Shown here in pieces: positions 17,896 to 27,779 of a stretch of 29,619 nucleotides of DNA (positions are counted from its first letter, which is position 1; every line of letters begins with the position of its first letter). Source of the stretch: Hypsibius dujardini (Eukaryota > Tardigrada > Eutardigrada > Parachela > Hypsibiidae); contig LRSR01004142.1 of NCBI GenBank assembly GCA_001579985.1, positions 1-29,619 on the forward strand, in the 5' to 3' direction. The position numbers and the translations under genes are program-made. The notes below the pieces were generated by a model. That model had not been told where the DNA came from. It did not search any database and was given only the letters and a program-made list of their open reading frames with translations.

Positions 17896-18928
17896 TCAAT
17901 AACCACCCTGACCGCCCCAGCCACTAGAGGGCGCCTCTGGAAACGGCGGAAAGGGAATGCTCCCCATCACTGGCATCGGCGGAGACGGCGGCCATGCCGG
18001 TTCGATGATGTTAACATTGGGAACGGAGACGCTAAAGTTTGGGATGGGCGGCGGTTGTGGCGGTGGGAAAACCGGTACTATAAAGTCCGACGGTGATGGC
18101 GGCCAGGGCGCAGGCGGTAGTGCAATGTCGATGGAGTTGCCGCCCCATCCGTTGTTGCCTCCACCGCCGTAGTAGTCTCCGTATAGTCCGCGGTCTAAAT
18201 TGCGGACCGGATATCCACCGTCCGCAGCATCTAAACCGAAATCCAGTCGGTTTTTTAGTCAAATTAAACCGAAATGTAAAATGTTAAAAAACCAAACTAA
18301 ACTAAAAAGTAAAAATCCTTGGTGATTAAATTTAAATTGACTAAAACACTAATCAGATGACTAAACACGTGACAAAAACCTTGCGCTAACCGAGTTGAGC
18401 CTCTACACTCGTCGCATGGCTATTATACACAGCCGTCGAGTTAAAGTGCTTGATTCGGTCAGTGCAAGGTTTTTGTCACGCGTGTAACTTCTCCATCTAG
18501 TCTAAACGCGTGACAAAAACCTTGCGCTAACCGAGTTAAGCCTCTACACTCGTCGCATGGCTATTATACACAGCCGCGAGTTAAAGTGCTTAATTTGGTC
18601 AGCGCAAGGTTTTTGCCACGCGTGTAACTTCTCCATCTAGTCTAAACACGTGGCAAAAACCTTGCGCTAGCCGAGTTAAGCCATCACACTCGTGCGACGC
18701 TTGGCTGTTGCGTAGCCGCGAGTTAAAGTGCTTAATTTGGTCAGCGCAAAGTTTTTGCCACGTGCGTATATAAAATTAAACTTGAATATGAAAATTCGAA
18801 TTTATTCGAATTTAATTCGAAGCCATTATATGAGATAGCGCAATGTTCACACCTGTTTGGATGCTCGGTCCGTAAAGGCACGCGGAGAGGAAAAGAAAAG
18901 CTTTTATTCCACCGAATCTGGAGAGCAT
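17896..18928 (-). CDS. Small secreted Pro/Gly/Trp-rich protein, two exons
   Basis: Exon 1 (18928-18853) encodes MLSRFGGIKAFLFLSACLYG and a few more residues, a good signal peptide. It ends at ACAG|GTGTGA with one base over. Exon 2 (18230-17896) follows the acceptor TTTCGGTTTAG, enters with two bases (giving a split Asp codon) and stays open for 110 codons to TGA. The mature protein is about 115 aa. It begins ADGGYPVRN and GDYYGGGGNNGWGG, then has a Pro-rich middle with repeated APWPPSP/AWPPSPP and VPVFPPPQPPP, and ends SSGWGGQGGY. There are no cysteines after the signal region. The composition suggests an extracellular structural or matrix protein such as a cuticle or adhesive component, but no family is recognised. 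The intron holds three tandem hairpins. Confidence 0.8.
18364..18768. repeat. Three tandem hairpin units, period about 140 bp
   Basis: Each unit starts near ACACGTGACAAAAACCTTGC and ends with its complement GCAAGGTTTTTGTCACG, enclosing CGAGTTAAG and a CACTCGTCGCATGGC loop. Units lie at about 18366-18484, 18507-18624 and 18646-18765, and carry matching changes in both arms. They fill the intron of the secreted Pro/Gly-rich gene. Confidence 0.88.
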
Positions 18929-19148
18929 CTTAAAATAATTTTTTTTTCAGAAAAAAACCTAAAGTGTCGAGAGTCGATTGAGTTTCTTTCAAAATTGCTC
19001 TTCTTAAAGAGCGATCAGGAGTCGCGGTTTACGTTTTTAACGCGGGGTAAACGGCCATAGGGTCAATCAATCAATCAAACGGTCAATCAGTGTAAAAGGA
19101 CGTTCGTGACTTGTGTTTTACGATTTCCCGTGTTCGTCATTCATTGTT

Positions 19149-19432
19149 TACCGTATTCCCCCGATCTCAAGGGACACTTTTTTGCCCTACCAGTTAATTT
19201 GATCCACCCCGGATCTTATCTGTTCATCACCGTTTGCTATTGTTTACCTACAATCAATCAATCAACTGATTCAATGCGTCCGTCAAGAAATCCCGCGTAA
19301 TCAATCAATCAATCGCTGTCAAGTTCGGTATAAATTTCAACCAATCACGACATAGTGAATCCGATTGAACAGTCAACCGATGACTTGAGGGGGTGGGGCT
19401 TATCTGTCCCTTGAGATCGGGGGAATACGGTA
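19149..19432. mobile_element. Inverted-repeat mini-element, family C, complete copy
   Basis: Perfect 28-bp inverted ends begin TACCGTATTCCCCCGATCTC; the other arm is at 19405-19432. The outermost bases are TA on both sides, as in elements that duplicate TA. The interior contains ATCAATCA runs and the GGGGGTGGGGCTTATC block shared with the other copies. No coding capacity. Confidence 0.88.
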
Positions 19433-19581
19433 TTATTTTTATTTAACACAGCGGTGCCTCGGTGTCTTGGTGCGAGTCAGCGTTCGTCTATCACCGGAAA
19501 GAGTTTTACGGGATTCTTCGTTCGAAGCGTCACTGGACCGCATCAACGTTGCACCGTTGTCCCTCCGCATGTCATTCAACG

Positions 19582-19731
19582 TATTGTATATTCGCGTTAG
19601 ACAGGGACAGTCGTACTGGAGTGGAGCGTGTGCACGGCTGTGTGCACCGTACACACAGCACAAGCGCCGCGTGGCCGACTAAACGTTCCGCAGCTCGTAC
19701 GCTGTCCCTGTCTAACGTGAAAATACAGTAT
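19582..19731. mobile_element. Inverted-repeat mini-element, family D, copy 1
   Basis: The ends pair TATATTCGCGTTAGACAGGG with its near-complement at the right (CCTGTCTAACGTGAAAATAC). The interior has TGTGCACGGCTGTGTGCACC and AGCGCCGCGTGGCCGA. About 150 bp; related to the copy at 29203. Confidence 0.85.
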
Positions 19732-19787
19732 CAGCTGCCCGAAGCAACACTGCAAAACTGGAAAGTCTAACTTTACTGACTTGAAAA

Positions 19788-20119
19788 TTTTGAAACTGAA
19801 TTCATCATTTCAATCAAGCAAGGTAGCATAGTCTGTGAGGCAAAAACCAACGGGCCAATCACGGACAAGTGAACGGAATTGAACGATCCGCTGAAGCTTT
19901 TGAACCTGAATTCATCATTTCAATCAAGCAAGGTAGCATAGTCTGTCAGGCAAGAACCAACGGGCCAATCACGGACAAGTGAACGGAATTGAACGATCCG
20001 CTGAAGCTTTTGAAACTGAATTCATCATTTCAATCAAGCAAGGTAGAATAGTCTGTCAGGCAAGAACCAACGGGCCAATCACGGACAAGTGAACGGAATT
20101 GAACGATCCGCTGAAGCTT
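19788..20119. repeat. Three direct repeats of 110 bp
   Basis: Units containing CTGAATTCATCATTTCAATC, AAGGTAGCATAGTCTG and GGCCAATCACGGACAAGTGA recur at 110-bp spacing with few changes. A family C-like end (about 20120-20170) follows. Confidence 0.92.
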
Positions 20120-20171
20120 GATGTGAATCAGCGGGGATAGGGCATAATCGACCCTTGAGAGCGTACAGTAT

Positions 20172-20401
20172 TCTTTTGACACTGCTGTCCCATACAAAAT
20201 TTAATTTGGAATCGATTGGCATGAGCCAAATATTTTTCTGACGTGAGGGGGCGGAGCTATATGTCAACTCTGACCAGGTTCTCTGGAATTTTCGGCCCTT
20301 TCTGAAAACCGCTAATAGCTCCGCCGTTTTACATCCCAAAAATATTTGGCTAATGCCAATCGATTCCAAATTAAATTATGGGATGGGATTGAGTCAAAAG
20401 A
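20172..20401. mobile_element. Inverted-repeat mini-element, family F, upstream of LCMT1
   Basis: Long inverted ends of about 60 bp with small gaps: TTAATTTGGAATCGATTGGC and GCCAAATATTTTT recur inverted at the right, and TCTTTTGAC lies at each extreme. It is 230 bp long and ends about 210 bp before the LCMT1 start codon. Confidence 0.88.
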
Positions 20402-20611
20402 GTAGACGTTTTCAATCCCCCCCCCTCTGAAAATCAGCCCAAGCTAGTCCACCAAGTATTGTGGCCATACGCATAGTCCAACTCCATTGGAAGCGCGCAT
20501 CTACCTGTGGAAATGGAATCCATCGATTGTCGTTCGTTTTTCCCGTTTTCTAAACTTCCCCATTTTCGGATCCAGACTTTCCATTCACAAAATACGTTCC
20601 ACGCTGTAAAA

Positions 20612-21390
20612 ATGGATCCTCCCGCGACGACACCCCATCCCCGAAACATGCCACGCACCAACAGTCAGTCACCCGCCCTCACCCCGGAGAGTGACACCGT
20701 CAACTCCATTCCCGACGAGAATATCATCCAGACCAACGAAGAAGCCAGCTTATGCAAACTGGACGCCGTGAAGCTGGGCTACTGGCAGGACCCTTATCTC
20801 CCGATGATGGTGCACGGATCGCTGCGCCACGAACGCAAGGCCCCCGACATGTACAAGGGCTACTACGCGCGCGTCAAATGCGTCGAACGCCTCGTCCTCC
20901 AGTTCATCGCGGCGGTGCGACGCGCGCGCGGCCCGGACGCCGTCGTGCAGATTGTCAATTTGGGTGCGGGTTATGACACGCTCTATTGGCGGTTGCATGC
21001 CAATGCCGAGCTGGTGCGGCAGGGCAAGATGCGGGTGGTGGATCTGGACTTGCTCCCGGTCACCACGAAGAAATGCCATTTCATCCGCGGGCACAAGCAG
21101 TTGATGGATCTGTTGATTGGAGGTTTGTTTGCACAGCGTAGTTCGACTGTTGTGCGGAGGCTTTGATTGATTGATTGCAATATTTGATTGATGGATTATT
21201 GCTGGTCTACCCCTCCTCTTCCATGTTCCCTTAGCCCCACGTAACGATAAAGTTTACCGTACTCAATACAATTTTGATTGAGTTCCGCTGTTTAGAAATG
21301 GTACGGAGGGTGGGATTGGAAGGGAAGCATCATTTCTTGCGTTCCTTGCAATGTGTTTCATTAATTCATCAATCAATCAATCAATCAATC

Positions 21391-21436
<46 letters not shown>

Positions 21437-21445
21437 GCAATCAAG

Positions 21446-21494
<49 letters not shown>

Positions 21495-22825
21495 TCTTGG
21501 TCTTCTTCTTGGTAACTTGGTCTCCTTCCTCAAATCCGTTAATTTGCGGGGTGGGAAGGCGAATAATTGAAGTTCATAACATTTTCCTTGTGGAATTTTT
21601 TGTTTAAATTACTATTAAGAAGCAGTTTTATCTGGAAGGAGACATTGTAATTATTCAGTTTTGATTTGTACCGTCGTTTCCGATCAATGCATCAATCAAT
21701 CAACCAGCGAATGGAGTGGTATAATCGGAAATGGAATCATAAGGTGTGCTGTGGCAGTTGATGTTGCTTCAAAATGAATCATTGTTCAGCTGAGCTCGGC
21801 ACTTGTTTTTGATTCACACCAGTTTTTGGACCGGTTTTCAGAAGTGCGGGACGGAGAGGTGGCGCACGGGGAGCTGCACAGCGACGAGTACGATCTCATT
21901 TCGTCGGACATTCGTGATACGCTGCAGATCGAACGGAAACTGGTACGTCCGTGTGGCCTTTCGGTTGTTGGTTGTGGGTTGTTTGAATTTGGATAGCAGC
22001 TTTGGAAGCGTTGCCGGTCACTGTCAATAGATTCGTATATTCGATTGATTGATTGATTGATGTCTGGAGCAGCTTTTGATTGGATGCTGAAAGTTGATTG
22101 CTCTTTCTGTGCAGCTTTTCTCACTCTGCCGGCTGCACTTGTTTTGCAGATGGACAACTGCAAGCTGGATCCCAAGCAGCCGACTCTCTTCATCGCGGAA
22201 TGCGTGCTGATCTACATGAGCACCGGCAGCACAAAGCAGCTGCTCAGCTGGATCGCCAAGACCTTCCACACCGCCGCGTTCATCAACTACGAGCAGGTGC
22301 ACATGGACGACCACTTTGGGCAGATTATGTTCGACGCGCTGAAAGCGCAGGGCTGTCTGCTGGCCGACGCGGACTCCTGTAAGAGCCTCGAGATGCACGA
22401 GCAGCGTTTCCTCAAGACCGGATGGGACGGCGCGCAGGCCGCTGATATGAACCAGATGTGCGGCTCTTTACCTCAAGCTGATGTTGATCGGTAGGTTTAT
22501 CTTAACAAGGACATGACAGACAGACAGACAGACAGGCAGACAAACAGGCAGACAGGTAGGCAGACAGGCAGACAGATAGGCAGACAGACAGACAAGCAGG
22601 CCTGCTGGGACAGACAGACAGACAAGCAGGCAGGTAGGCAGACAGACAGACAGACAGACAGAAAGATCAGATAGATCCTGGTATATCTTATGGTCTTTCA
22701 GGGTGGATCGAATAGCGATGATTGACGAACCGGAAGTGTTGAGGCAACTGTTCGCTCATTACTCCATCACTTGGGCTCAGAAGGGGGGAGCTGATATCGG
22801 GCTGGACAAGATCCGTTTGGTTTGA
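20612..22825 (+). CDS. LCMT1: Leucine carboxyl methyltransferase 1 (PP2A methyltransferase), complete
   Basis: Exons 20612-21122, 21842-21942, 22150-22490 and 22702-22825 give 358 aa, with all GT/AG junctions in phase. The enzyme uses S-adenosylmethionine to methylate the C-terminal leucine of the PP2A catalytic subunit in the cytoplasm, which favours assembly with B subunits. Matches to LCMT1 run in order: ASLCK and KLGYWQDPY (about residues 45-62), RKAP and GYYARV (about 75-88), the SAM-binding VNLGAGYDT (about 115-123), YDLISSDIRD, LFIAECVLIYM, FINYEQVHMDDHFGQIM, CKSLEMHEQRFLKTGWD, ADM and a final HYSITWAQKGG. The start is the ATG preceded by AAA; an in-frame ATG at 20507 would add 35 residues. 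A mini-element lies just upstream. Confidence 0.95.
21366..21494. repeat. CAAT microsatellite in LCMT1 intron 1
   Basis: About 30 ATCA units with a few CAAG variants. Further short ATCAATCA runs occur in the same intron and, inverted, in intron 2. Confidence 0.93.
22517..22667. repeat. GACA/GGCA microsatellite in LCMT1 intron 3
   Basis: GACA, GGCA and GATA tetranucleotides fill most of the 211-bp intron before the last LCMT1 exon. Confidence 0.9.
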
Positions 22826-23280
22826 GGACATTTCGGGCTGCGTTCACCGACGGCATGACGTTGAATTTAATCTTTCTCTTTCCCGGTTATTCACACGGGC
22901 TGTATGAGGATGTCGTGCGAGCAAGCCCATGACGAAAATATTTCTGTTCTGACCCGTTTTCTTATCATCTGCGTTGAAGAGGGCAGTTAACGTTAGTGTT
23001 TTTATTTTTGTGTTCATGTTTGGGTAAAGGACTCGAGGCTGTAGGGAGCGCCACTTGCTCGTTTGCACACACATCGGATCACTTGCGACAAGTGCGTCCC
23101 CTGTTTCCCTCGCTGCGTCAACTTTAAAGCGATTTTGCAAGTGCGTCAACCTAAACGTTTTACCTCGTGCAACAAGTCAACAATCTACAAAGAACCATGT
23201 TAATTCCAAAGAGGTTTTTGCTAGTATATATTGACCAGCCGTTAAAAGGAAGAGGGTGCGAAAAAGATCCAAATGAGTAA
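22826..23280. other. LCMT1 3' flank, no further gene seen
   Basis: No splice chain or convincing frame was found. No AATAAA is evident close to the LCMT1 stop. Confidence 0.4.
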
Positions 23281-23294
23281 ATCGACTAGCAAGA

Positions 23295-23410
23295 CTCTAA
23301 CCAGCAAATTGCTTGATTGCCAGCAAATCGCTTGATTGCCAGCAAATCGCTTGATTGCCAGCAAATCGCTTGATTGCCGACAAATTGCTTGATTGCCAGC
23401 AAATCACTTG
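23295..23410. repeat. 22-bp minisatellite, about five copies
   Basis: Units of CAGCAAATCGCTTGATTGC (with CGAC and CACT variants) repeat between LCMT1 and the - strand secreted gene. Confidence 0.85.
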
Positions 23411-23567
23411 ATTGGATGGATGCCTAGTAGGGAAACTGCCCAATGATTTATATTCAGCGAATGCTGGTTCATTCGGCAGCTTCCCTAATCTAGAAATGCT
23501 TTGCTAGACCCGGTCCTACCCTTGTACCCAAAACACCTGGCTACTGTACCAGAGAGTCAATTAATAG

Positions 23568-23795
23568 AGCAATACTTAAACAATCAACCAATCAAGCAGC
23601 AGAGCTCCGGAGCAATCGGAGAGGAGTTGATTGGTTGATTGTTCAGTTAATACCCCAATACTTAAACAATCAACCAATCAATCAGCGGAGTTCGTCAGCA
23701 ATTGGAGAGGAGTTGATTGATTGATTGTTCAGTTATCACCCCTGCCCCGCCCCTTTTGCCCATTACCGGGACCCTCCATTAGATTAAATTCTGTC
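23568..23795. mobile_element. Hairpin-cluster mini-element, family A, copy 3
   Basis: Two hairpins (CAATACTTAAACAATCAACC paired with GTTGATTGGTTGATTGTTCA) are followed by CCCTGCCCCGCCCCTTTTGC and the shared tail ending ATTAGATTAAATTCTG. Confidence 0.75.
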
Positions 23796-24062
23796 GCTTA
23801 TTGGAACATTCAACATCCGCGGTGTGCGTCTTCTCCCGGAACTGATTGACTGATCAAATTTACGCTTTTGAGGCGGATTTTAAAATGGAACACTTCATTC
23901 AGCATGCTGAATTTTGCCCAGGCCTGAAGGGAGAAAACGCTGGTACGTGTGACCGCGACGCAACCATCAAAACTGAAACTGTTTATAGAGAACGCGTAAT
24001 TGCGTTGCGTAATAATAAAAAAAGACGAAAACAAAGTTTAAAACTGGACCTTTCAAATATAT

Positions 24063-25677
24063 CTACAACGCGAACATGGCCAGCGTCTCATAGAGTGCCT
24101 GATCAGACTGCTTCTCTCGCAGGCAGACGGCCTCGTACAGATCCTCGCCCACAGGCTTCACGCTCGGCTCCTGCATCTTGTGGACGAAGTTCTTCACGAT
24201 TTTCGGCATCACCTGCGACAGCTCCACGTCTTGCTCCGGACCGTTGAAGGCCACAGTCATGATGCTGGTCAGGTAGTCGCGGTCGTCCGCCCAGAAGGTG
24301 CCCTGGGTCCGCAGGAGGTTGGCCATCTGCTGGCGTTTCTCGAGGATCAGCTCGGCTTCCTGGCGGGGAATGGTTTCGAAGTCCACGTACTGGCGTGGGT
24401 GGTGGATCAGGCCGTTGGTAGAGAGGAACTCCATCGCGGGAGTCTCGGGACCGACTCGCTGCAGGTCGCTGAAAGAAAACCAGTTGCTCTTGCTTGGAGC
24501 GAGAAACTGTTGCCAACTTACTGAATTTACAGGTGCGATTGGAGAGAGACAGAGACATAGCCATAGACATAGACATAGCCAGACGCAGACTGAGCCGCAG
24601 TCAGTCACAGTCAGTCACAGTCACAGACACAGTCACAGACACAGACACAGACACAGACACGGACACAGACACAGACACAGACACAGACATAGACATTGAC
24701 ACAGACACAGACACAGACACAGACACAGACACGGACACAGACACAGACACAGACATTGACACAGACACAGATTTCTAGCTCTGAAAAGGGACATAGGGAC
24801 GTACTCGTTCTTGAGGAGACCGATGAAGAGAATCTGCGTGAGCTCGTTGGTTGACGCGCGGACATAGTAGTGCGAGTAGTCATTCAGGGATGTGTTGGCG
24901 TAAACGTTATCACGGTTCTGGTCGAGGAACACAGTTAAGTTGGTCGTTTCCTGGAGCACAAACATGGTACGATACAGCCGGATTCCGTCTCGGATAGCGG
25001 GAAGAGCCTTGTCGAAGACGACGCGACGACTAATGTCGACAACAGGAGTTGGCCCGGAGCCCGTCAGTAGACCTTTGAGCTTGGTCTTGACCGGGGCCTT
25101 TCTCACATCGTCACGCACGGTGTCGAAGAGGTTGCAGGGATTCAGAAGGAACTGCGCTTCTTTCATCACTGATCGGATGAGTGTGTTAGTTCCGGGCATG
25201 TCAATGTTTTTCGGTTTGAGGACCTCTGACAAATCCGTTTTACTCCTGAAACGTTATCTTTTAAATTCGTTCGCAAATTGTCCTGGCTAGTTTTCTGTTT
25301 CAAAACTGATTACACATTTTTCTGCGTATCTGTCTGTGACTGCCACAGTGTCTATGTCTATGTCTGTGTCTATGTCTATGTCTATGTCTATGTCTGAGTC
25401 TGTGTCTGTGTCTTGTCTGTGTCTGTGTCTATGTCTGTGTCTGTGCCTGTGCCTGTGCCTGTGCCTGTGTCTGTGCCTGTGTCTGTGCCTGTGTCTGTAT
25501 CTGTGCCTGTGCCTGTATCTGTGTCTGTGTCTGTGCCTGTGTCTGTGCCTGTGCCTGTGTCTGTGTCTGTGTTCCTGTGTCTGTGTCTGTTACTTACGGA
25601 AAGGACGCTGCGTTGTCTGGAGCCCCCGCCACCACTGAAGCAAGTCCCACGATGAACAAGGCATTATGCAACTCCAT
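24063..25677 (-). CDS. Unrecognised secreted protein, three exons
   Basis: Exons 25677-25598, 25245-24805 and 24468-24063 give 308 aa, ending TAG. Splice sites are TTTCC|GTAAGT with CGTTTCAG, and AACGA|GTACGT with TTCTTTCAG; phases agree. Exon 1 encodes [20 protein letters not shown], a clear signal peptide. The mature chain looks mostly helical, with [40 protein letters not shown] and an [20 protein letters not shown] segment. It has two NxT/S sequons (NLT, NTS), only two cysteines in the chain (in NPCNLF and AVCLRE), and no transmembrane segment after the signal. I do not recognise the family. Exon 2 is 441 nt, so skipping it would keep the frame. Both introns hold long CACAGA/GTCTGT arrays of opposite orientation. 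A weak TATA-like GATAAAAG lies 119-126 nt upstream of the ATG. Confidence 0.85.
24543..24775. repeat. CACAGA hexanucleotide array (intron 2 of the secreted gene)
   Basis: ACACAG/GACATAGACA units on the + strand, between exons 2 and 3 of the - strand gene. They are the reverse complement of the array in its first intron. Confidence 0.95.
25335..25590. repeat. GTCTGT/GCCTGT hexanucleotide array (intron 1 of the secreted gene)
   Basis: GTCTAT, GTCTGT and GCCTGT units on the + strand, immediately inside the donor of exon 1. They are complementary to the array at 24543-24775. Confidence 0.95.
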
Positions 25678-25795
25678 GTTTGGGAGGTAGAAGGTAAAGA
25701 AAACTTTTCAAGGTCGGTCCCCGCCGCAAATAAAAGAGCCTTCAAGTTGCAACGAAAAACAAGAGACAAATGCAAGAGAGTTGTCACGCACCTCG

Positions 25796-25803
25796 CTTTT
25801 ATC
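25796..25803 (-). promoter_or_regulatory. Possible TATA box, GATAAAAG
   Basis: The sequence reads GATAAAAGCG on the - strand, with its proximal edge 119 nt before the start codon of the secreted gene. This would place transcription start near 25770. It rests on sequence resemblance only. Confidence 0.25.
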
Positions 25804-26575
25804 TCTCCCTACGCCTGTACGTGGCTGCCGAACAACGAGTGTAATTGCACCGCGTATGTATTGTTTGCAAAAAAAAAACGGCTAAAGGGTGTTCTTCCTA
25901 ATTGCTGCTTTGTGGCAGGCAATGCCAGCTGCAGTGTGTATGTGTGCATAAATAAATTTGAAAACTCGTTTTTTTCTTGTTGACTGCAACTGGTGTGCGA
26001 GTATAGCGGAATGATGACTCCAGCAGACGTGAACAAAGCACACGACAGGAGCGACTGCGCCTCGCTCGTAAAATACAGTTTAATGGTGACGGCTGATCAT
26101 CATCATGTGTTGTCTGTCGTTTGGGTTCGCTGTGGCGCGCGTGAGGAGCCCGCCAGGGGATTTAAGCCGGGGGACAGGTCTTTCCGGAAAGTGCAATTGA
26201 CTGTGCAGTTTGTTGAGCCAGTTGTGTTTACAGCGCCGTATATTTTTTTGTTTCTCTAATCGTTGAGCAAAGTTAGTTTTCTTTTCCATGTGAGCTTACA
26301 TTGCAAACGGCTTGTTGCAGAAATACAAAAAGAAAGGTTAACCCTCGTCGCGGCGAACCTGTGGGTCCTTGTCTTTGTCTGCGTACGGTTGAACGGTCTT
26401 TTTTGTGTACACATTTTTTGCGCCATAATCCTCAGTACGCCGCCTTTGGAAAATAAGACGTCAAATTCTATCACACCGGTATCTATGTAATTTATATATA
26501 TGCAAGCACTCAAATGGCAAAAGCATCATTTAACACACGGTAAACAATCAACTTATTAATTTGTTTGTCTGGTAT
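25804..26575. other. Intergenic, no gene supported
   Basis: Upstream flank of the - strand secreted gene. Short ORFs on both strands lack splice partners or recognisable motifs. Confidence 0.4.
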
Positions 26576-26590
26576 TCGAGGTCACCCCGA

Positions 26591-26939
26591 CAGACGGCGC
26601 TGTGGTCGCCCCGTTAGAGGGCGCTGTGGTCGCCCCGAAAGACGGCGCTGTGGTCGCCCGACAGACGGCCCTGTGGTCGCCCCAACAGACGGCGCTGTGG
26701 TCGATCCGACAGACGGCGCTGTGGTCGCCCCGGCAGACGGCGCTATGGTCGCCCCGGCAGACGGCGCTGTGGTCGCTCCGACAGACGGCGCTGTGGTCGC
26801 CCCGACAGACGGCGCTGTGGTCGCCTTGGCAGACGGCGCTGTGGTCGCCTTGGCAGACGGCGTTGTGGTCGCCCCGGCAGACGGCGTTGTGGTCGCCCCG
26901 GCAGACGGCGCTGTGGTCGCCTCGACAGACGGCGCTGTT
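26591..26939. repeat. 24-bp minisatellite, about 15 copies
   Basis: Units of CAGACGGCGCTGTGGTCGCC plus four variable bases. Being a multiple of three, it keeps several frames open, including a repeated DGAVVAPT peptide on + and a GDHSAVCR peptide on -. One unit is 23 bp, which shifts the frame. Confidence 0.95.
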
Positions 26940-27560
26940 TGCTGGGTGCTTTCGGCTGTAATTGTGCCTGCCCATCAGACGGGAAGTAAGGTGAAAAGTG
27001 GCCGCACCTCCTGTTAGAGGTCCCCAAAGCGGCAATTAGCAATTACCCTGTCCGATCCACGCCATGTATGATCCCGAAATTATAGGTTACCCATCCTCGC
27101 GGTAAGTGAATGATATAATTTGCATCCCTTCTATCTCTTCCACTGTCCCGATCTCCGAAAGGCTCCCTGTACATGTCCGGATGAATGGAGAACAATTACT
27201 CACACGGAGACAAGGGAAAAGTGCATGCAGTCGCAGGTTGACCGTTAATTATCTACCTCAAGGCCTGTGCGCTCTTACGGAGATTAAAAAGATCTTATCC
27301 GGCAGTTAGAAACTTGACGTGCCGACGCCAATTGTCAATTCAATTTGCCATTGAGAGAGCACTGTATCGTGTCCGCTTTTGAGCAGGCTAATTGTGCACT
27401 AGTTTGTTTGCAAACTCGGGAAGTGAGAGTGAGGGACACTTGCGGGGGGAGGACGGCAGCTGGTGGGGTAGAAATGTGTACCGCCGTTTACCTTTGGAAC
27501 TTTTACTTGTCGGGATGGAGATACTGGTATCGGCGAAGTCAGGACTGTGCAGAACTTGAG
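26940..27560. other. Intergenic, no secure gene
   Basis: The only hint is an ATG at 27064 followed by 13 codons and a CGCG|GTAAGT donor; no partner exon was found. Confidence 0.35.
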
Positions 27561-27568
27561 ACAGAACA

Positions 27569-27608
27569 GACAGACAGACAGACAATCAGACAGACAGCAG
27601 ACAACAGC

Positions 27609-27648
<40 letters not shown>

Positions 27649-27769
27649 CCACAGACACACAGACACACAGACAAGCAGACACACAGACACACAGACAAGC
27701 AGACACACAGACACACAGACACACAGACACACAGACAAGCAGACACACAGACACACAGACACACAGACG
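27569..27769. repeat. CAGA then CACAGA microsatellite
   Basis: CAGA tetranucleotides (about 27569-27650) change to ACACAGACACACAGACAAGC units. Confidence 0.95.
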
Positions 27770-27779
27770 TATGTCGGAG

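Noticed and set aside
20750-21094. A long - strand ORF antisense to LCMT1 exon 1, and similar antisense ORFs over other exons.
   Set aside because: These are shadow frames of GC-rich coding exons whose + strand product matches LCMT1.
27064-27102. ATG plus 13 codons ending at a CGCG|GTAAGT donor on the + strand, as a first coding exon.
   Set aside because: No downstream exon in matching phase was found, so it cannot be supported.
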